Counted from the first letter of the stretch, positions 8,371 through 18,348 are shown. The stretch is 64,000 nt of DNA from Planctomycetota bacterium (GCA_018968885.1 JAGWZK010000004.1:62001-126000); one strand, 5' to 3'. The notes: generated from the sequence alone by a model not told the origin. Translations and numbers: made by a program.

Positions 8371-9141
8371 TTAGCGCAGCCAGAGTCCGGGGTTCTGGCG
8401 ATGTTGATCGAGCCAGGGTTGTGCCGCGGTGGAGAGCAAGGGAATCGCGCGGCCGTTTTCAGCATCGCGCTCGCCCCTGATGCACTGCATGACAAAGCGT
8501 GACACGTCGGCTGGAAAGAGGCAGGCATTGGAGGGGATGACTTCATCGGAGAAACTTGCTCTCAGCATTTCAGTTTCGACGGCACTGGGGCAGATGGAAA
8601 AGGCGCGGATGTTGTGGGGGGCGCCTTCCTTGGCAGCGCTGACGGCCATCATTGCGAGTGCGGCCTTGGATGCCGCATAGGCGAAGAAGCCGGGGAAGGG
8701 GTCGAAGACCGCCATGCTGGCGATATTGATGAGGCAACCGGATTTCTGCGCGACCCAGATGGGCCAGGCGCGGGTGGTGGCGCAGGCGGCGCCGAGGGCG
8801 TTGGTGTTGAGGGCGCGGCTGATGTCGTCGCTGGTGATCTGACCCAGGGGGCGAACTTCGCCGAGTCCGGCGTTATTGACGAGCACATCCAAGCCGCCAA
8901 AGTGCTGAACGTGATTGTCGATGAGTGATTCCGCGGCGGACGGATTGGATAGGTCGCACGACGCGCAGCGGATGTTGGGGGTGGTGGAAGTAGGGGGGCA
9001 CAGGGATTTGGTGGCGTTGAGGGCTTCGGTGCGGCGACCAGCGAGGGTGAGGGAGTAGCCAGCGCGAGAAAGATCTAGGGCGATGGCGCGGCCGATGCCG
9101 GAACCGGCTCCGGTGATGATGGCAGAGGGTGGTCGCTGCAT
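8371..9141 (-). CDS. SDR family oxidoreductase
   Basis: The 256-residue protein is a classical short-chain dehydrogenase. It has TGAGSGIGRAIA at residues 10-21, a basic residue pair after beta-2 (AGRRTEAL, suggesting NADPH), LVNNAGLGEV, and the catalytic Ser-Tyr-Lys motif (INIASMAVF, YAASKAAL). The substrate cannot be assigned. It is not closely similar in motif wording to the SDR at 5985-6662. Its start codon physically overlaps the start codon of the divergent solute-binding protein gene. Confidence 0.88.
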   Translation of the reverse strand: MQRPPSAIITGAGSGIGRAIALDLSRAGYSLTLAGRRTEALNATKSLCPPTSTTPNIRCASCDLSNPSAAESLIDNHVQHFGGLDVLVNNAGLGEVRPLGQITSDDISRALNTNALGAACATTRAWPIWVAQKSGCLINIASMAVFDPFPGFFAYAASKAALAMMAVSAAKEGAPHNIRAFSICPSAVETEMLRASFSDEVIPSNACLFPADVSRFVMQCIRGERDAENGRAIPLLSTAAQPWLDQHRQNPGLWLR

Positions 9142-10789
9142 GTCGGAGCGTACTCAGGCCGTGGTGGTGTCTGCTGAGTCCATACCCTCGGGCATGAGCC
9201 CCTTCAAGGCGTTGATCGCGCTTGCATTTGTTGTGATTCTGGGTGTGCCGTTTCTGGCCAAGCCGCGGACGGAGCGCGCTGCAGAGCCGGGAGATGAACG
9301 CACGCTGGTGATCATCACTCCTCACGTGCAACAGATTCGTGATGAATTTGCCCGAGGGTTTGCGGATTGGATGCAGCGGACGACCGGCAAGCGCGTGCGG
9401 GTGGTATGGAACATTCCAGGTGGAACCAGCGAAATCATCAAGACGCTGCAGGCGCAGTACACGGCGGCGATCAAGAACGGTGATATCGCGGCAGATGGGA
9501 GTTGCAAGCCAGGGGTGATTCCGATTGACCTGATGCTGGGTGGCGGCAGTTATGACCATGGGCGGCTGAAACGTGGGGTGGCAGTGAAGATGACCACGCC
9601 GGCAGGTGAGAAAGATGTGAACATGACGATGAGCGTGCCGGCGGGAATTGACCCGAGGCAGATGAAGGAATGGTTTGGCGAGAACAAGATCGGGGCGCAG
9701 ACGCTGTACGAGCCGGAGCAGTACTGGATCGGGACAGCGCTCTCTTCGTTTGGCATCGTGTTCAATCGGGAGATGTGCAGAGAGCGAGGATTGCCCGACC
9801 CGACGGGGTTTGAAGATTTGACCAAGCCGGAGATGTACGGATTGGTGGCCCTGGCCGATCCGAGGCAGTCGGGATCGATCGCGACGACCTTTGATGCGAT
9901 TTTGTCGGCGTATGGATGGGAGAAGGGGTGGCGTGTGCTGCGCGAGATGACCGCGAACACACGGTACTTCACGAATTCGTCGACCAAGCCACCGATTGAT
10001 GTCGGGCAAGGTGAGGCAATTGCAGGATTGGCGATTGATTTCTATGGCCGCAATCAAGCAGAGCAGATTTCGTTGCCGGGGCAGGATCCGGCGACGGCGC
10101 GGGTGGGGTATGTGGATCCCAAGGGTGCGGTATATATAGATGCGGACCCGGTGTCGATGTTGAGGGGTGGACCAGAGCCGGAGTTGGCGCGGGCGTTTAT
10201 CGCGTATTCTCTTTCGGAAGAGGGACAGGCCTTGTGGAACCTGCCGAGTGAGCGCGATCCGCGCGGCGGTGGGAACCCCAAGCTGGACGTGGGGGGGAAG
10301 AGTGTGCGCCTGGGGCCGGAGGTGAGCAATCTGCGGAGGTTGCCGATCCGCCGCGAGTTTTATGCCAAGTATGGCAAATACATGACGGATCAGGTTGATC
10401 CATATGCGATCGCCAGCCAGAACCTGCCCAAGGGATGGCGTGACGCCATCGCGCCGATGATGGCGGCATTTTCGGTGGATGTGATGCGTGAACAGCATGA
10501 TGCGTGGCAGGCCCTTTTGAATGCGAGACGGGATGCGAACTTTCCGAGTGATGTCAAGGCGGAGATGGAAGCGGCGTTCTTTGCGTGGCCGACGACGACG
10601 CTTGAAGATGGAAAAGTGCTGACGTTTGATGAGCAGAACATCAAGGCGATTCTGGCGGCGTGGAAGGACGCGGCGAAGAAGAATCCCGGTCAGGTAGCTC
10701 GGTGGCAGATTGAGTACACAAGTTTCTTTCGTGGGCAGTATCGGAAGGTGAAGAACTTGCAAGAGCAAGCCGCTGTGCGGGCGAACTGA
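9140..10789 (+). CDS. Extracellular solute-binding protein, ABC transporter type
   Basis: The product is 549 residues long. A membrane anchor or signal helix lies near residues 20-40 (FKALIALAFVVILGVPFLA). The body resembles the type 2 periplasmic binding protein fold of iron(III)/putrescine-type receptors (VIITPHVQQIRDEFARGF, IDLMLGGGSYDHG, FGIVFNREMCRERGLPDP, DPRQSGSIATTFDAIL). A GAGGGTGG sequence precedes ATG 9140; ATG 9194 would give a shorter protein starting directly at the anchor. It is longer than usual for this class (about 350), with an extra C-terminal region of about 150 residues. No permease or ATPase gene is adjacent. The ligand is unknown; iron is a guess. Confidence 0.75.
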   Translation: MSERTQAVVVSAESIPSGMSPFKALIALAFVVILGVPFLAKPRTERAAEPGDERTLVIITPHVQQIRDEFARGFADWMQRTTGKRVRVVWNIPGGTSEIIKTLQAQYTAAIKNGDIAADGSCKPGVIPIDLMLGGGSYDHGRLKRGVAVKMTTPAGEKDVNMTMSVPAGIDPRQMKEWFGENKIGAQTLYEPEQYWIGTALSSFGIVFNREMCRERGLPDPTGFEDLTKPEMYGLVALADPRQSGSIATTFDAILSAYGWEKGWRVLREMTANTRYFTNSSTKPPIDVGQGEAIAGLAIDFYGRNQAEQISLPGQDPATARVGYVDPKGAVYIDADPVSMLRGGPEPELARAFIAYSLSEEGQALWNLPSERDPRGGGNPKLDVGGKSVRLGPEVSNLRRLPIRREFYAKYGKYMTDQVDPYAIASQNLPKGWRDAIAPMMAAFSVDVMREQHDAWQALLNARRDANFPSDVKAEMEAAFFAWPTTTLEDGKVLTFDEQNIKAILAAWKDAAKKNPGQVARWQIEYTSFFRGQYRKVKNLQEQAAVRAN

Positions 10790-10846
10790 ATTGGGTGAGA
10801 GAGTGCATCGGCGATCCTTCATGGTGTAGTTTGAAGTGATGCTCGG

Positions 10847-11410
10847 TCATACGTTGACGCTGGCATCGGGAATACGACCAAAGGCGATTTTGGCTTCCAT
10901 GATGTGCCGGTAGCCGCGAACGGAACCCATGTAGATGGAGTGGCTCCTCCAGCGTTTGTTGATTTTGTCGATGGCGTGTGAGAGTGTGTCGAGGGAACGC
11001 ATCCACTGGCTGAAATCGGTGAGGAGTTGTTTCTTGATGTCGCGGGCCATCGAGGCGGCTTGCGCTGGATCACGATCCGGCCCGCGCAAACGAGTCGCCC
11101 ATTCATCGATTGAGTAGACCTTGTGGATCGGTACGTGCTTATTCACACTGCGCAGAATGGCGTGGTGAACTTTGACATACATATCTGGCCGAGCTTTGAC
11201 GAGGGCAATGGCGGGACAGAGGGCGCGGGCTTCCTGCACACGCGTGCCGACACGAATGCCATGACGTTTGGCATTGTAGCTGGCGGCGATGATGCAGGTG
11301 CCTTCGGATTCGATGGGAATGACGCCAACGGGGCGATGGCGCAGTTCCGGTCGGAGGTGCCGCTCAGCGGATGCGAAGAAGCGGTCCATATCTATAAAGA
11401 GCCAGTTCAT
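10847..11410 (-). pseudogene. Y-family DNA polymerase (DinB/ImuB-like) with internal deletion
   Basis: The 187-codon frame begins like a translesion polymerase: FIDMDRFFASAE (metal-binding Asp and steric-gate region), then IIAASYNAKRHGIRVGT and the catalytic YSIDE motif near residue 120. After about residue 148 (KKQLLTDF) it jumps to what looks like the extreme C terminus of this family (LDTLSHAIDKINKRW, then KIAFGRIPD). The rest of the palm, the thumb and most of the little finger, roughly 200 residues, are missing with no frameshift. A GGAG precedes ATG 11410. It is most likely a decayed gene, although a short stable product cannot be excluded. Confidence 0.7.
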
Positions 11411-11763
11411 GGGTATATCTCCACGTTCTATGTCAATGTACGGGTTTTGGAAGGTTAAGTTTCCAGAATACGAACATATGGGAAGATATTTGTTTGGTAT
11501 TTCAGGAATTCTAGTTATAGGACTATTTGAACATCTTGGCAATGAGCAGGTAGCGAGGTAGCAGGGGGCTTGTGTTGGGAATGGAAAAGCCGGTAAGCAA
11601 GTGCCTAACATCTCGACCCCACGGGAATTGGCTCTGCCAGTTCCAGCGGGAACCGCTTCGGTTCGGTACACCGTCGCGGCACATCACAAACCGTTGACCA
11701 CCCTCTTGTTCCCAAAGTCTGTAGCCGGACGGGAACGCCAAGGCGGGTGGGAGGTGGAGACCG
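11411..11763. other. Non-coding spacer with AT-rich patch upstream of rplK
   Basis: This 353-base stretch has no convincing gene. Its left part (about 11440-11560) is clearly AT-rich against a GC-rich background and forms the upstream region of the truncated polymerase gene. Its right part should hold the rplK promoter and leader, but I see no good -35/-10 pair. A GGGAGGTGGAG ribosome-binding region lies just before the rplK ATG. secE and nusG, often found here in other bacteria, are absent. Confidence 0.6.
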
Positions 11764-12195
11764 ATGGCAAAGAAAGAGATTACGAACGTTTTCAAGATCA
11801 TGGCCGTGGGTGGCCAAGCGACGCCCGCGCCACCGTTGGGGCCCGTGCTGGGTTCCAAGGGTGTAAACCCTGGTCAATTCATCACCAAGTTCAACGCCGC
11901 CACTCAGGCGGTGAAGGGCAAGAAGGTTGGCTGCATCGTGACGGTGTGGTCGGATCGTTCGTTTGATCTTGAGATCAAGGGATCGCCTGCTTCGGTCATG
12001 ATCCTCGACGCCATCAAGGCGGAGAAGGGTTCAGGCACGCCGAACAAGAACAAGGTCGGCAAGATGACCAAGTCTCAGGCGAAGAAGATCGCCGAGGCGA
12101 AGATGGCCGACCTGAATGCAGGTTCGGTCGAAGCGGCACAGCGGATCATCGAAGGCACAGCCCGGTCCATGGGCGTCACCGTGGTGGAGGGCTAA
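11764..12195 (+). CDS. rplK: 50S ribosomal protein L11
   Basis: The 143-residue product matches the L11 family over its whole length. The N-terminal domain reads KIMAVGGQATPAPPLGPVLG (conserved proline-rich linker) and GVNPGQFITKFNAAT. The C-terminal RNA-binding domain contains KAEKGSGTPNKNKVGKMT and ends in a typical GTARSMGVTV. L11 binds 23S rRNA at the GTPase-associated centre, which is the thiostrepton site. It is the first gene of the ribosomal protein cluster, has a strong purine-rich ribosome-binding site, and sits three bases before rplA. Confidence 0.98.
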   Translation: MAKKEITNVFKIMAVGGQATPAPPLGPVLGSKGVNPGQFITKFNAATQAVKGKKVGCIVTVWSDRSFDLEIKGSPASVMILDAIKAEKGSGTPNKNKVGKMTKSQAKKIAEAKMADLNAGSVEAAQRIIEGTARSMGVTVVEG

Positions 12196-12198
12196 TCC

Positions 12199-12903
12199 AT
12201 GGCAGTTCACGTTGGTAAGCGTCAAAAGGCGAATCTCGCCCTGCAGCCCAAGGAGCCCCTCGAGGTTCCGCAGGCAGTTGCGGCTCTTAAGAAGTACAAG
12301 GCCCCGAAGTTTGATCAGGCAGTGAATGTCTGCATGCACCTGGGTGTTGATACCGCTCAGGCCGAGCAGAACCTTCGCGGTTCGATCGCTCTTCCCAAGG
12401 GCATTGGCAAGACCAAGCGCGTGATCGCGTTCTGTAACAGCGAGCAGGCGGCCAAGAGCTTGGCTAACGGCGCTGTTAAGGCAGGCGCGGATGATCTTGT
12501 GTCTGAAGTCGAGAAGGGCTTCATGGATTTCGATGTGGCCATTGCGTCTCCGGACATGATGCGCATCGTTTCCAAGCTGGGTAAGGTGCTGGGTCCTAAG
12601 GGCCTGATGCCGAGCCCCAAGGCCGGCACGGTGGCGACCGATGTACCGACCGCGGTGAAGGAATATGCCGCGGGCAAGGTGGAATATCGCACCGATAAGG
12701 GCGGCAACATCCACAGCGTGATTGGACGCATGAGCTTCTCGGAAGGCGACCTGGTCGCCAATCTTGATTACTTCATCAAGAGCATCGAGAAGATCAAGCC
12801 CAGCACGGTGAAGGGCACATACATCAAGCGTGTGACGATCTCCGGGGCGATGACCCCCGGCGTTCATGTCAAGTACGTCAACCTCGAGGCCACGGCGGAG
12901 TAA
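12199..12903 (+). CDS. rplA: 50S ribosomal protein L1
   Basis: The 234-residue protein is of normal L1 length. Family motifs include the central LGKVLGPKGLMPSPKAGTV and the C-terminal AMTPGVHVKY. L1 builds the L1 stalk that moves deacylated tRNA out of the E site, and in many bacteria it represses its own operon by binding the leader mRNA. GGAGGG of its ribosome-binding site lies inside the end of rplK, so the two are likely translationally coupled. Confidence 0.98.
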   Translation: MAVHVGKRQKANLALQPKEPLEVPQAVAALKKYKAPKFDQAVNVCMHLGVDTAQAEQNLRGSIALPKGIGKTKRVIAFCNSEQAAKSLANGAVKAGADDLVSEVEKGFMDFDVAIASPDMMRIVSKLGKVLGPKGLMPSPKAGTVATDVPTAVKEYAAGKVEYRTDKGGNIHSVIGRMSFSEGDLVANLDYFIKSIEKIKPSTVKGTYIKRVTISGAMTPGVHVKYVNLEATAE

Positions 12904-12927
12904 TCCCGCACCGCACGGAGCACACAG

Positions 12928-13482
12928 ATGTCAAAGACGATCAAGAACATGATGATGCGGGACTACAAGAGCCGCATGGGTACCGCGGAAGAGGCGGTCG
13001 TGATCGGCGTTCGCGGTCTCAAAGCCGTGGACACGACCAAGGTCCGCACCAAACTCCGCACCAAGCAGATCAAGGTGACGGTGGTTCGCAACGCGTTGGC
13101 TCGCAAGATGTTTGAGGGCTCCAAGCTCTCAACATTGAACGACATGCTGTCGGGTGCAAGCGCGCTGGCTTATTCACCCCAGGGCGATGCCTCGGTGGTG
13201 GAAGTGGCTCGCGAGGTCGTGGCGCTGGCCAAGACCTTCCCGCTGATTGAGCTCAAGGGCGCAGTGCTGGATGGCACGGTGTTCAAGGGCAAGAAGGGCG
13301 TGGAAGAGCTGGCGGCATTCCCGACCAAGATCGAGGCCCAGGGCCAGGTTGTCACGCTGTTGGTCAGCCCCGGTCGCAAGCTGGCGGCACAGATCAAGGG
13401 TCCCGGCTCGAACATCGCTGGCCTCATCAAGGCCATCGAGACCAAGCTGGAGAAGGGCGAGACTATCGCGAAGGTTGGCTAA
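12928..13482 (+). CDS. rplJ: 50S ribosomal protein L10
   Basis: The 184-residue protein matches L10, the base of the L7/L12 stalk. It has the N-terminal RNA-binding region (KTIKNMMMRDYKSRMG), RNALARKMFEGS, and a C-terminal helix (GLIKAIETKLEKGE) that would carry L7/L12 dimers. CGGAG precedes the ATG. It lies 24 bases after rplA and 157 bases before rplL. Confidence 0.97.
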   Translation: MSKTIKNMMMRDYKSRMGTAEEAVVIGVRGLKAVDTTKVRTKLRTKQIKVTVVRNALARKMFEGSKLSTLNDMLSGASALAYSPQGDASVVEVAREVVALAKTFPLIELKGAVLDGTVFKGKKGVEELAAFPTKIEAQGQVVTLLVSPGRKLAAQIKGPGSNIAGLIKAIETKLEKGETIAKVG

Positions 13483-13541
13483 GCCAAGCTTCGCGTGTGT
13501 TGGAGTGGTGGGGGATTTGTGGATTCAATTTCATCTGACTG

Positions 13542-13576
13542 GTCCCTTCGGGGATGAAAGTGCCGGGTGTTCCGGC
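13542..13576 (+). promoter_or_regulatory. Two tandem hairpins in the rplJ-rplL spacer
   Basis: A TCCC/GGGA stem capped by a TTCG tetraloop (13543-13554) is followed directly by a GCCGG/CCGGC stem with a 5-base loop (13562-13576). There is no T-tract, so these are not classical terminators. They could be mRNA processing or stability elements that set the L10 to L12 ratio, which in known bacteria must favour L12. This is inference from position and shape only. Confidence 0.35.
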
Positions 13577-13639
13577 CCCTCTTGGATGAGCATGAAGTGA
13601 TGAGTTCGAGAAGATCGAACTGATCGAAAGGTTTAAGAA

Positions 13640-14032
13640 ATGTCAGACGTTGCTGCAAACATCAAGAAGCTGGGCGATGAGTTGGCTGGCCTGTCCCTCA
13701 AGGACGCGGTCGACCTTGGCAAGTACCTCAAAGACACCTACGGCATCGAAGCCGCCGCTGGCGGTGGCGTGATGATGGCTGCGGCCCCGGCAGCCGGTGG
13801 CGCTGCCAAGGCCGAGGAGAAGTCGAGCTTCGACGTGATCCTCAAGGCCTCGGGCGAGAAGAAGATCGAAGTGATCAAGGTCGTCCGCGAAGCCACTGGT
13901 CTCGGGTTGAAGGAAGCCAAGGACCTGGTGGACAATCCCGGCAAGCCCGTCAAGACGGCTCTCAGCAAGGAAGACGCCGAGAAGCTTCAGAAGGCCCTCA
14001 AGGACGCCGGCGCCACCGTCGAGCTCGCCTAA
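13640..14032 (+). CDS. rplL: 50S ribosomal protein L7/L12
   Basis: The 130-residue product has the full L12 plan. An N-terminal dimerisation domain (residues 1-35) leads to an Ala/Gly-rich hinge (residues about 36-60). The C-terminal factor-binding domain contains [39 protein letters not shown] and a final [12 protein letters not shown]. It recruits translational GTPases to the ribosome. AAAGG lies upstream of the start. A strong terminator follows 60 bases later. Confidence 0.98.
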   Translation: MSDVAANIKKLGDELAGLSLKDAVDLGKYLKDTYGIEAAAGGGVMMAAAPAAGGAAKAEEKSSFDVILKASGEKKIEVIKVVREATGLGLKEAKDLVDNPGKPVKTALSKEDAEKLQKALKDAGATVELA

Positions 14033-14091
14033 TAGGGTGCGGGTTGGGAAACTGATAGGGATCTCCCTGTCGGTGTGATGTCACAATCAAG

Positions 14092-14124
14092 AACAGGCCC
14101 GTCCGTTCGGGGCGGGCCTGTTTT
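14092..14124 (+). terminator. Rho-independent terminator after rplL
   Basis: A perfect 13-bp stem (one G-T pair), 14092-14104 with 14110-14122, has the 5-base loop GTTCG and runs into TTTT. It ends the rplKAJL transcript before rpoB. Confidence 0.9.
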
Positions 14125-14221
14125 GTCAGTTCAGGGTTAAGGGCTGCAGCAGGATCAAGTCCCCGGTTCGGTGTCAACCGACAGGGATTGAAAGTGCGGC
14201 AGAATTGCGTTCAGATTTCGA

Positions 14222-14250
14222 TTGGCCCGACGCTTGCAGGGGGCTATATT
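14222..14250 (+). promoter_or_regulatory. Candidate sigma-70-type promoter for rpoB
   Basis: TTGGCC (14222-14227) and TATATT (14245-14250) are separated by 17 bases, matching the housekeeping consensus at 4/6 and 5/6 positions. It lies after the rplL terminator and about 200 bases before rpoB, so rpoBC may have its own promoter. The remainder of the 14125-14444 leader shows no gene. Confidence 0.45.
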
Positions 14251-14444
14251 TCCCTCTGCGATCGGCGGACGGGCCGGTCGTTCCGGGTGTGAGCACGAAC
14301 GAGGCAAGCGGTTGAAGTCGCTGAAACGGTTGAAGAAGACCTTCGGCATCTGGTGGTTCGCGCGCGTGACAGCGTGCGATCCAAGTGGTGTCATTGTCGA
14401 CTGAAACCCCTTGCCTCGGACAACTTTTGATCGGGAGGATTCCG

Positions 14445-17400
14445 ATGGCTGCAAGAACTGTCCGTAACTTCGCCAAGCGTGGAGATGCGATCGGTGTGCC
14501 GGACCTGACGAAGCTGCAATCGGACGGGTACGAGCGTTTCCTCCAATTCGCCAAGGCCAACGGCGAGCGTGATATCCATATCGGTCTGGAGTCCTTGCTT
14601 CGTGAGGTCTTCCCGATCAAGTCGTACGACGAGACGATGTCGCTGGAGTACATCTCGTACGCGCTGGAAGAGCCCCGGTATACGCCCGATGAGTGCCGCG
14701 AACTGCGGCTGACCTACGGCCATCCATTCCGCATTGGTCTGCGACTGCGCCGTGAGGGGCGTCCGGACATGCCGGAAGAGCATATCTATCTGGGTGAATT
14801 CCCCATCATGATGGGTGGCGGCGAGTTCATCGTCAACGGCGCCGAGCGCGTTATTGTGAGCCAGCTTCACCGTTCACCCGGCGTGGACTTCTCGATTCTG
14901 AGCAACGAAGGCGACCGCCCGTTGCATTCGGCTCGCGTCATTCCCGAGCGCGGCAGCTGGATCGAACTCGAAGTGACCAAGAAGGACGTGCTGGCGATGA
15001 AGATCGACCAGTCGACCAAGATGGCCGCGACGACGTTCCTGCGGTGTCTTGATCAGTCGATCTCGTCTACGGATGCCTTGCTGCGTCTCTTCTATCAAGT
15101 CGATGAAGTGCCGGCCGAGAAGGTGACGGGCGACATGTGGGCCGCCGAGAGCATTATCGATGAGGATGGTGTGGAGCATGTTCACGTCGGTCGTCCGATT
15201 GCGGACAAGACCGATGCGATCGTGACCAGCGGCATCAAGAAGGTGAAGGTCATCATCAATCCTTCCGACGTGTTGATCCTCAACACCATCGCGGAAGAGA
15301 AGCTTGAGCAGTTTGACGCTGACAGCGAGTTTGAGCGTGCTTTGTTGAAGGTGTACAGCAAGCTGCGTCCCGGCAATCCGCCCCAGGTCGAGAAGGCCAA
15401 GCAGTTGTGGATGGAGAAGTTCTTCGACGAGAACCGCTACCGTCTGGGCCGCGTCGGTCGCTTCCGTATCAACCGCAAGTTTGAGCTTCGCGTGCCCGAG
15501 GACAAGATGTTCCTCCGCAGCGAGGATTTCCTGCAGGTCGTGAAGTACATCCTTGATCTGCGTTCGGGTCGTACTGATCCTGAGACAGGCGCACCGGTCG
15601 CCGTGATCGACGACATTGACCACTTGGGCAATCGTCGTCTTCGCACGCTGGATGAACTTGCTGTTGATGAGCTTCGCAAGGGCTTCCTCAAGCTTCGGCG
15701 CACTGTGCAAGAGCGCATGAGTGTGAAGGATCCTGAGCAGCTCACCAAGATCGCCGATCTGGTGAATTCCAAGAGCATCTCCAGCGCGATCGACTTCTTC
15801 TTTGGTCGCAGCGAACTGAGCCAGGTGGTCGATCAGACCAACCCGCTTTCGTCGCTGGTGCACGAGCGTCGTCTTTCAGCACTCGGCCCGGGTGGTTTGA
15901 ATCGCAAGCGTGCTGGCTTTGAAGTGCGCGACGTGCACATCTCTCACTACGGTCGTATCTGCCCGATTGAGACGCCCGAAGGCACCAACATCGGTCTGAT
16001 CTCATCGCTGGGTATTTATTCGCAGACCGATGATTACGGCTTCCTCCGCACTCCTTATCGGGAAGTGAAGGAAGGCAAGATCGGCAAGGTCGTCTATCTG
16101 CGTGCCGATGAGGAAATGCGCGGCATTCTGGCTCCGACCGATGCCCTCGAAGATGGTGGCAAGCTTAAGAAGGGTGCTGTGCTTGCACGCGTCAACGGCG
16201 AACTCGCCGAAATCGATTCCAACAAGGTCGATTATGTTGACATCAGCCCCAAGCAGATCGTGGGTATCTCCGCGGCATTGATTCCGTTCCTTGAGCATGA
16301 CGACGCCAACCGCGCACTGATGGGTTCCAACATGCAGCGTCAGGGTGTGCCCCTGATCAAGGTCGATCCGCCGATCGTGGCGACGGGCATGGAAAAGGCC
16401 ATCGGCCCCAACTCGGGCATGGTGGTGAAGGCCAAGAACGCTGGCGTGGTCACGGCGGTGGATGCACAGCGCATAATCATCGACGACACCGACGAGTACG
16501 TGCTCCGCAAGTTTGTCGGTCTGAATGAGCGCACCTGCCAGAACCAGAAGCCGATCGTGAAGCTCGGCCAGAAGGTTGCCAAGGGTGAGATCATCGCCGA
16601 CGGTGCGAGCACCAAGCGAGGTGAACTGGCGATCGGCAAGAACGCGCTGGTCGCGTTCATGACGTTCGACGGGTACAACTACGAAGACGCGATCGTGATC
16701 AACGAGCGTCTGGTGAAGGACGATGTCTTCACCTCGATCCACATCGATACGTATGACGTGGAAATCCGCGAGACCAAGCTGGGTAAGGAAGAGTTCACCC
16801 GCGACATCCCCAACGTTTCGGAGCGCATGCTCCGCAACCTGGATGACAAGGGCATCATCCGCCTTGGCGCTCGCGTCGGCCCCGGCGACATTCTGGTCGG
16901 CAAGGTCAGCCCCAAGAGCAAGACCGAACTGACTCCGGAAGAGAAGCTGCTGCACGCCATCTTCGGTCGCGCCGGTGAAGACGTCAAGAACGACTCACTG
17001 GAAGTGCCCGCAGGTGTCGAGGGTGTCGTGATCGGTGCCAAGCACTTCTCACGCCGCACACACCAGAGCGAAGAGCAGAAGAAGCAGTTGAAGAAGGACA
17101 TGGCCGACTATGAGAAGTCCATGGACGAGAAGCGCATCTCGCTCTTCAAGCAGATGTGTCAGAAGATCAACGACATCATCGGCACACCGATGGTCGACCC
17201 CAGCACCCGCCAGAAGGTCGGTCAGTCGGACATCGCCGAAGTTGTGATCGAACAGATCAACACCTTTGATGCCAAGTGGATCAAGGGCAGCAAGGAAGCC
17301 AAGGAGAAGGCGGAGATCGTCTTCCAGCAGTTCTGGCCCCGCATCAAGGCCGTCGAGGCCGAGAAACAGCGCAAGCTGGGTCACATGAAGCGTGGCGACG

Positions 17401-18245
17401 AACTTCCCACGGGCGTTCTGGAAATGGTCAAGGTTTACCTGGCCACCAAGCGTCACCTCTCAGTCGGTGACAAGATGGCCGGTCGCCACGGTAACAAGGG
17501 TGTCATCGCCCGCATCGTTCCCGAGGAAGACATGCCGTTCATGGAGGATGGCACTCCGGTCGACATTCTGCTCAATCCGCTGGGCGTGCCCAGCCGCATG
17601 AACGTCGGTCAGATTCTTGAGACGCACCTTGGCTGGGCGGCCAAGATTCTGGGCTTCCAGGCCGTGACGCCGATCTTCGACGGCGCCAAGGAAGAGGAAG
17701 TGCACACGGCGGTGGAAGAAGCCAACGCAGACGTCGCTCGGCGCATCGCCGAGTACGAGAAGCAAGGCAAGTTCCCCAAGCCGCGTGAGATTCTCGCCAG
17801 CATGCCTCGTGGAGGCAAGATTCAGCTCTTTGATGGTCGCTCGGGCGAACCTTTCGCTCAGAAGACCACCGTCGGCTGCTTGTACATGCTCAAGCTGCAC
17901 CACTTGGTGGATGACAAGATTCACGCTCGTGCGACTGGTCCATACTCCCTCATCACCCAGCAGCCCCTGGGCGGCAAGGCCCGCACCGGTGGTCAGCGCT
18001 TCGGTGAAATGGAAGTGTGGGCGCTTGAGGCCTACGGCGCGGCATACATCCTGCAGGAACTCCTCACCGTCAAGTCTGACGATGTGGAAGGCCGAACCAA
18101 GATCTACGAGAGCATGGTCAAGGGTGTCAACAAGCTCGAGGCGGGTATGCCCGTCGCGTTCGATGTGCTCTGCAACGAACTCAAGGGCCTTGGCCTCAAC
18201 ATCACGACAGAGAAGAAGCAGCTCGAGGGGGGCAGTCTGCTGTAA
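14445..18245 (+). CDS. rpoB: DNA-directed RNA polymerase subunit beta
   Basis: The 1,266-residue protein is the beta subunit of RNA polymerase. N-terminal [15 protein letters not shown], the fork-loop/rifampicin region beginning FFGRSELSQ (residues about 452-482), [12 protein letters not shown] and the C-terminal [19 protein letters not shown] all match the family. GGGAGG lies 8 bases before the chosen ATG; an in-frame earlier start at 14385 has no such signal. The rifampicin region keeps Gln513, Asp516, His526, Arg529 and Ser531 (E. coli numbering) but has Val-Val for Phe514-Met515 and Thr for Asn518. rpoC follows after 103 bases. Confidence 0.98.
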   Translation: MAARTVRNFAKRGDAIGVPDLTKLQSDGYERFLQFAKANGERDIHIGLESLLREVFPIKSYDETMSLEYISYALEEPRYTPDECRELRLTYGHPFRIGLRLRREGRPDMPEEHIYLGEFPIMMGGGEFIVNGAERVIVSQLHRSPGVDFSILSNEGDRPLHSARVIPERGSWIELEVTKKDVLAMKIDQSTKMAATTFLRCLDQSISSTDALLRLFYQVDEVPAEKVTGDMWAAESIIDEDGVEHVHVGRPIADKTDAIVTSGIKKVKVIINPSDVLILNTIAEEKLEQFDADSEFERALLKVYSKLRPGNPPQVEKAKQLWMEKFFDENRYRLGRVGRFRINRKFELRVPEDKMFLRSEDFLQVVKYILDLRSGRTDPETGAPVAVIDDIDHLGNRRLRTLDELAVDELRKGFLKLRRTVQERMSVKDPEQLTKIADLVNSKSISSAIDFFFGRSELSQVVDQTNPLSSLVHERRLSALGPGGLNRKRAGFEVRDVHISHYGRICPIETPEGTNIGLISSLGIYSQTDDYGFLRTPYREVKEGKIGKVVYLRADEEMRGILAPTDALEDGGKLKKGAVLARVNGELAEIDSNKVDYVDISPKQIVGISAALIPFLEHDDANRALMGSNMQRQGVPLIKVDPPIVATGMEKAIGPNSGMVVKAKNAGVVTAVDAQRIIIDDTDEYVLRKFVGLNERTCQNQKPIVKLGQKVAKGEIIADGASTKRGELAIGKNALVAFMTFDGYNYEDAIVINERLVKDDVFTSIHIDTYDVEIRETKLGKEEFTRDIPNVSERMLRNLDDKGIIRLGARVGPGDILVGKVSPKSKTELTPEEKLLHAIFGRAGEDVKNDSLEVPAGVEGVVIGAKHFSRRTHQSEEQKKQLKKDMADYEKSMDEKRISLFKQMCQKINDIIGTPMVDPSTRQKVGQSDIAEVVIEQINTFDAKWIKGSKEAKEKAEIVFQQFWPRIKAVEAEKQRKLGHMKRGDELPTGVLEMVKVYLATKRHLSVGDKMAGRHGNKGVIARIVPEEDMPFMEDGTPVDILLNPLGVPSRMNVGQILETHLGWAAKILGFQAVTPIFDGAKEEEVHTAVEEANADVARRIAEYEKQGKFPKPREILASMPRGGKIQLFDGRSGEPFAQKTTVGCLYMLKLHHLVDDKIHARATGPYSLITQQPLGGKARTGGQRFGEMEVWALEAYGAAYILQELLTVKSDDVEGRTKIYESMVKGVNKLEAGMPVAFDVLCNELKGLGLNITTEKKQLEGGSLL

Positions 18246-18348
18246 GCCGATCGCTCTCGGGCGTGATGCAGGCAGCAAGTCTCTCTGGTTCCTGTCGTGA
18301 CGAAGTGTGATCGATAATGAAGTTCCCCTCCTGATTGGAGTTTGAAAC

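Noticed and set aside
11471-11484. CGAACATATG followed by GGAA upstream of the truncated Y-family polymerase, resembling a Gram-positive-type LexA box
   Set aside because: Only one half-site matches; the second half lacks GTTC, and the LexA motif of this lineage is not known to me.
11694-11723. TTGACC as -35 element of an rplK promoter
   Set aside because: The sequence at the right spacing (GTCTGT/TCTGTA) is not a convincing -10.
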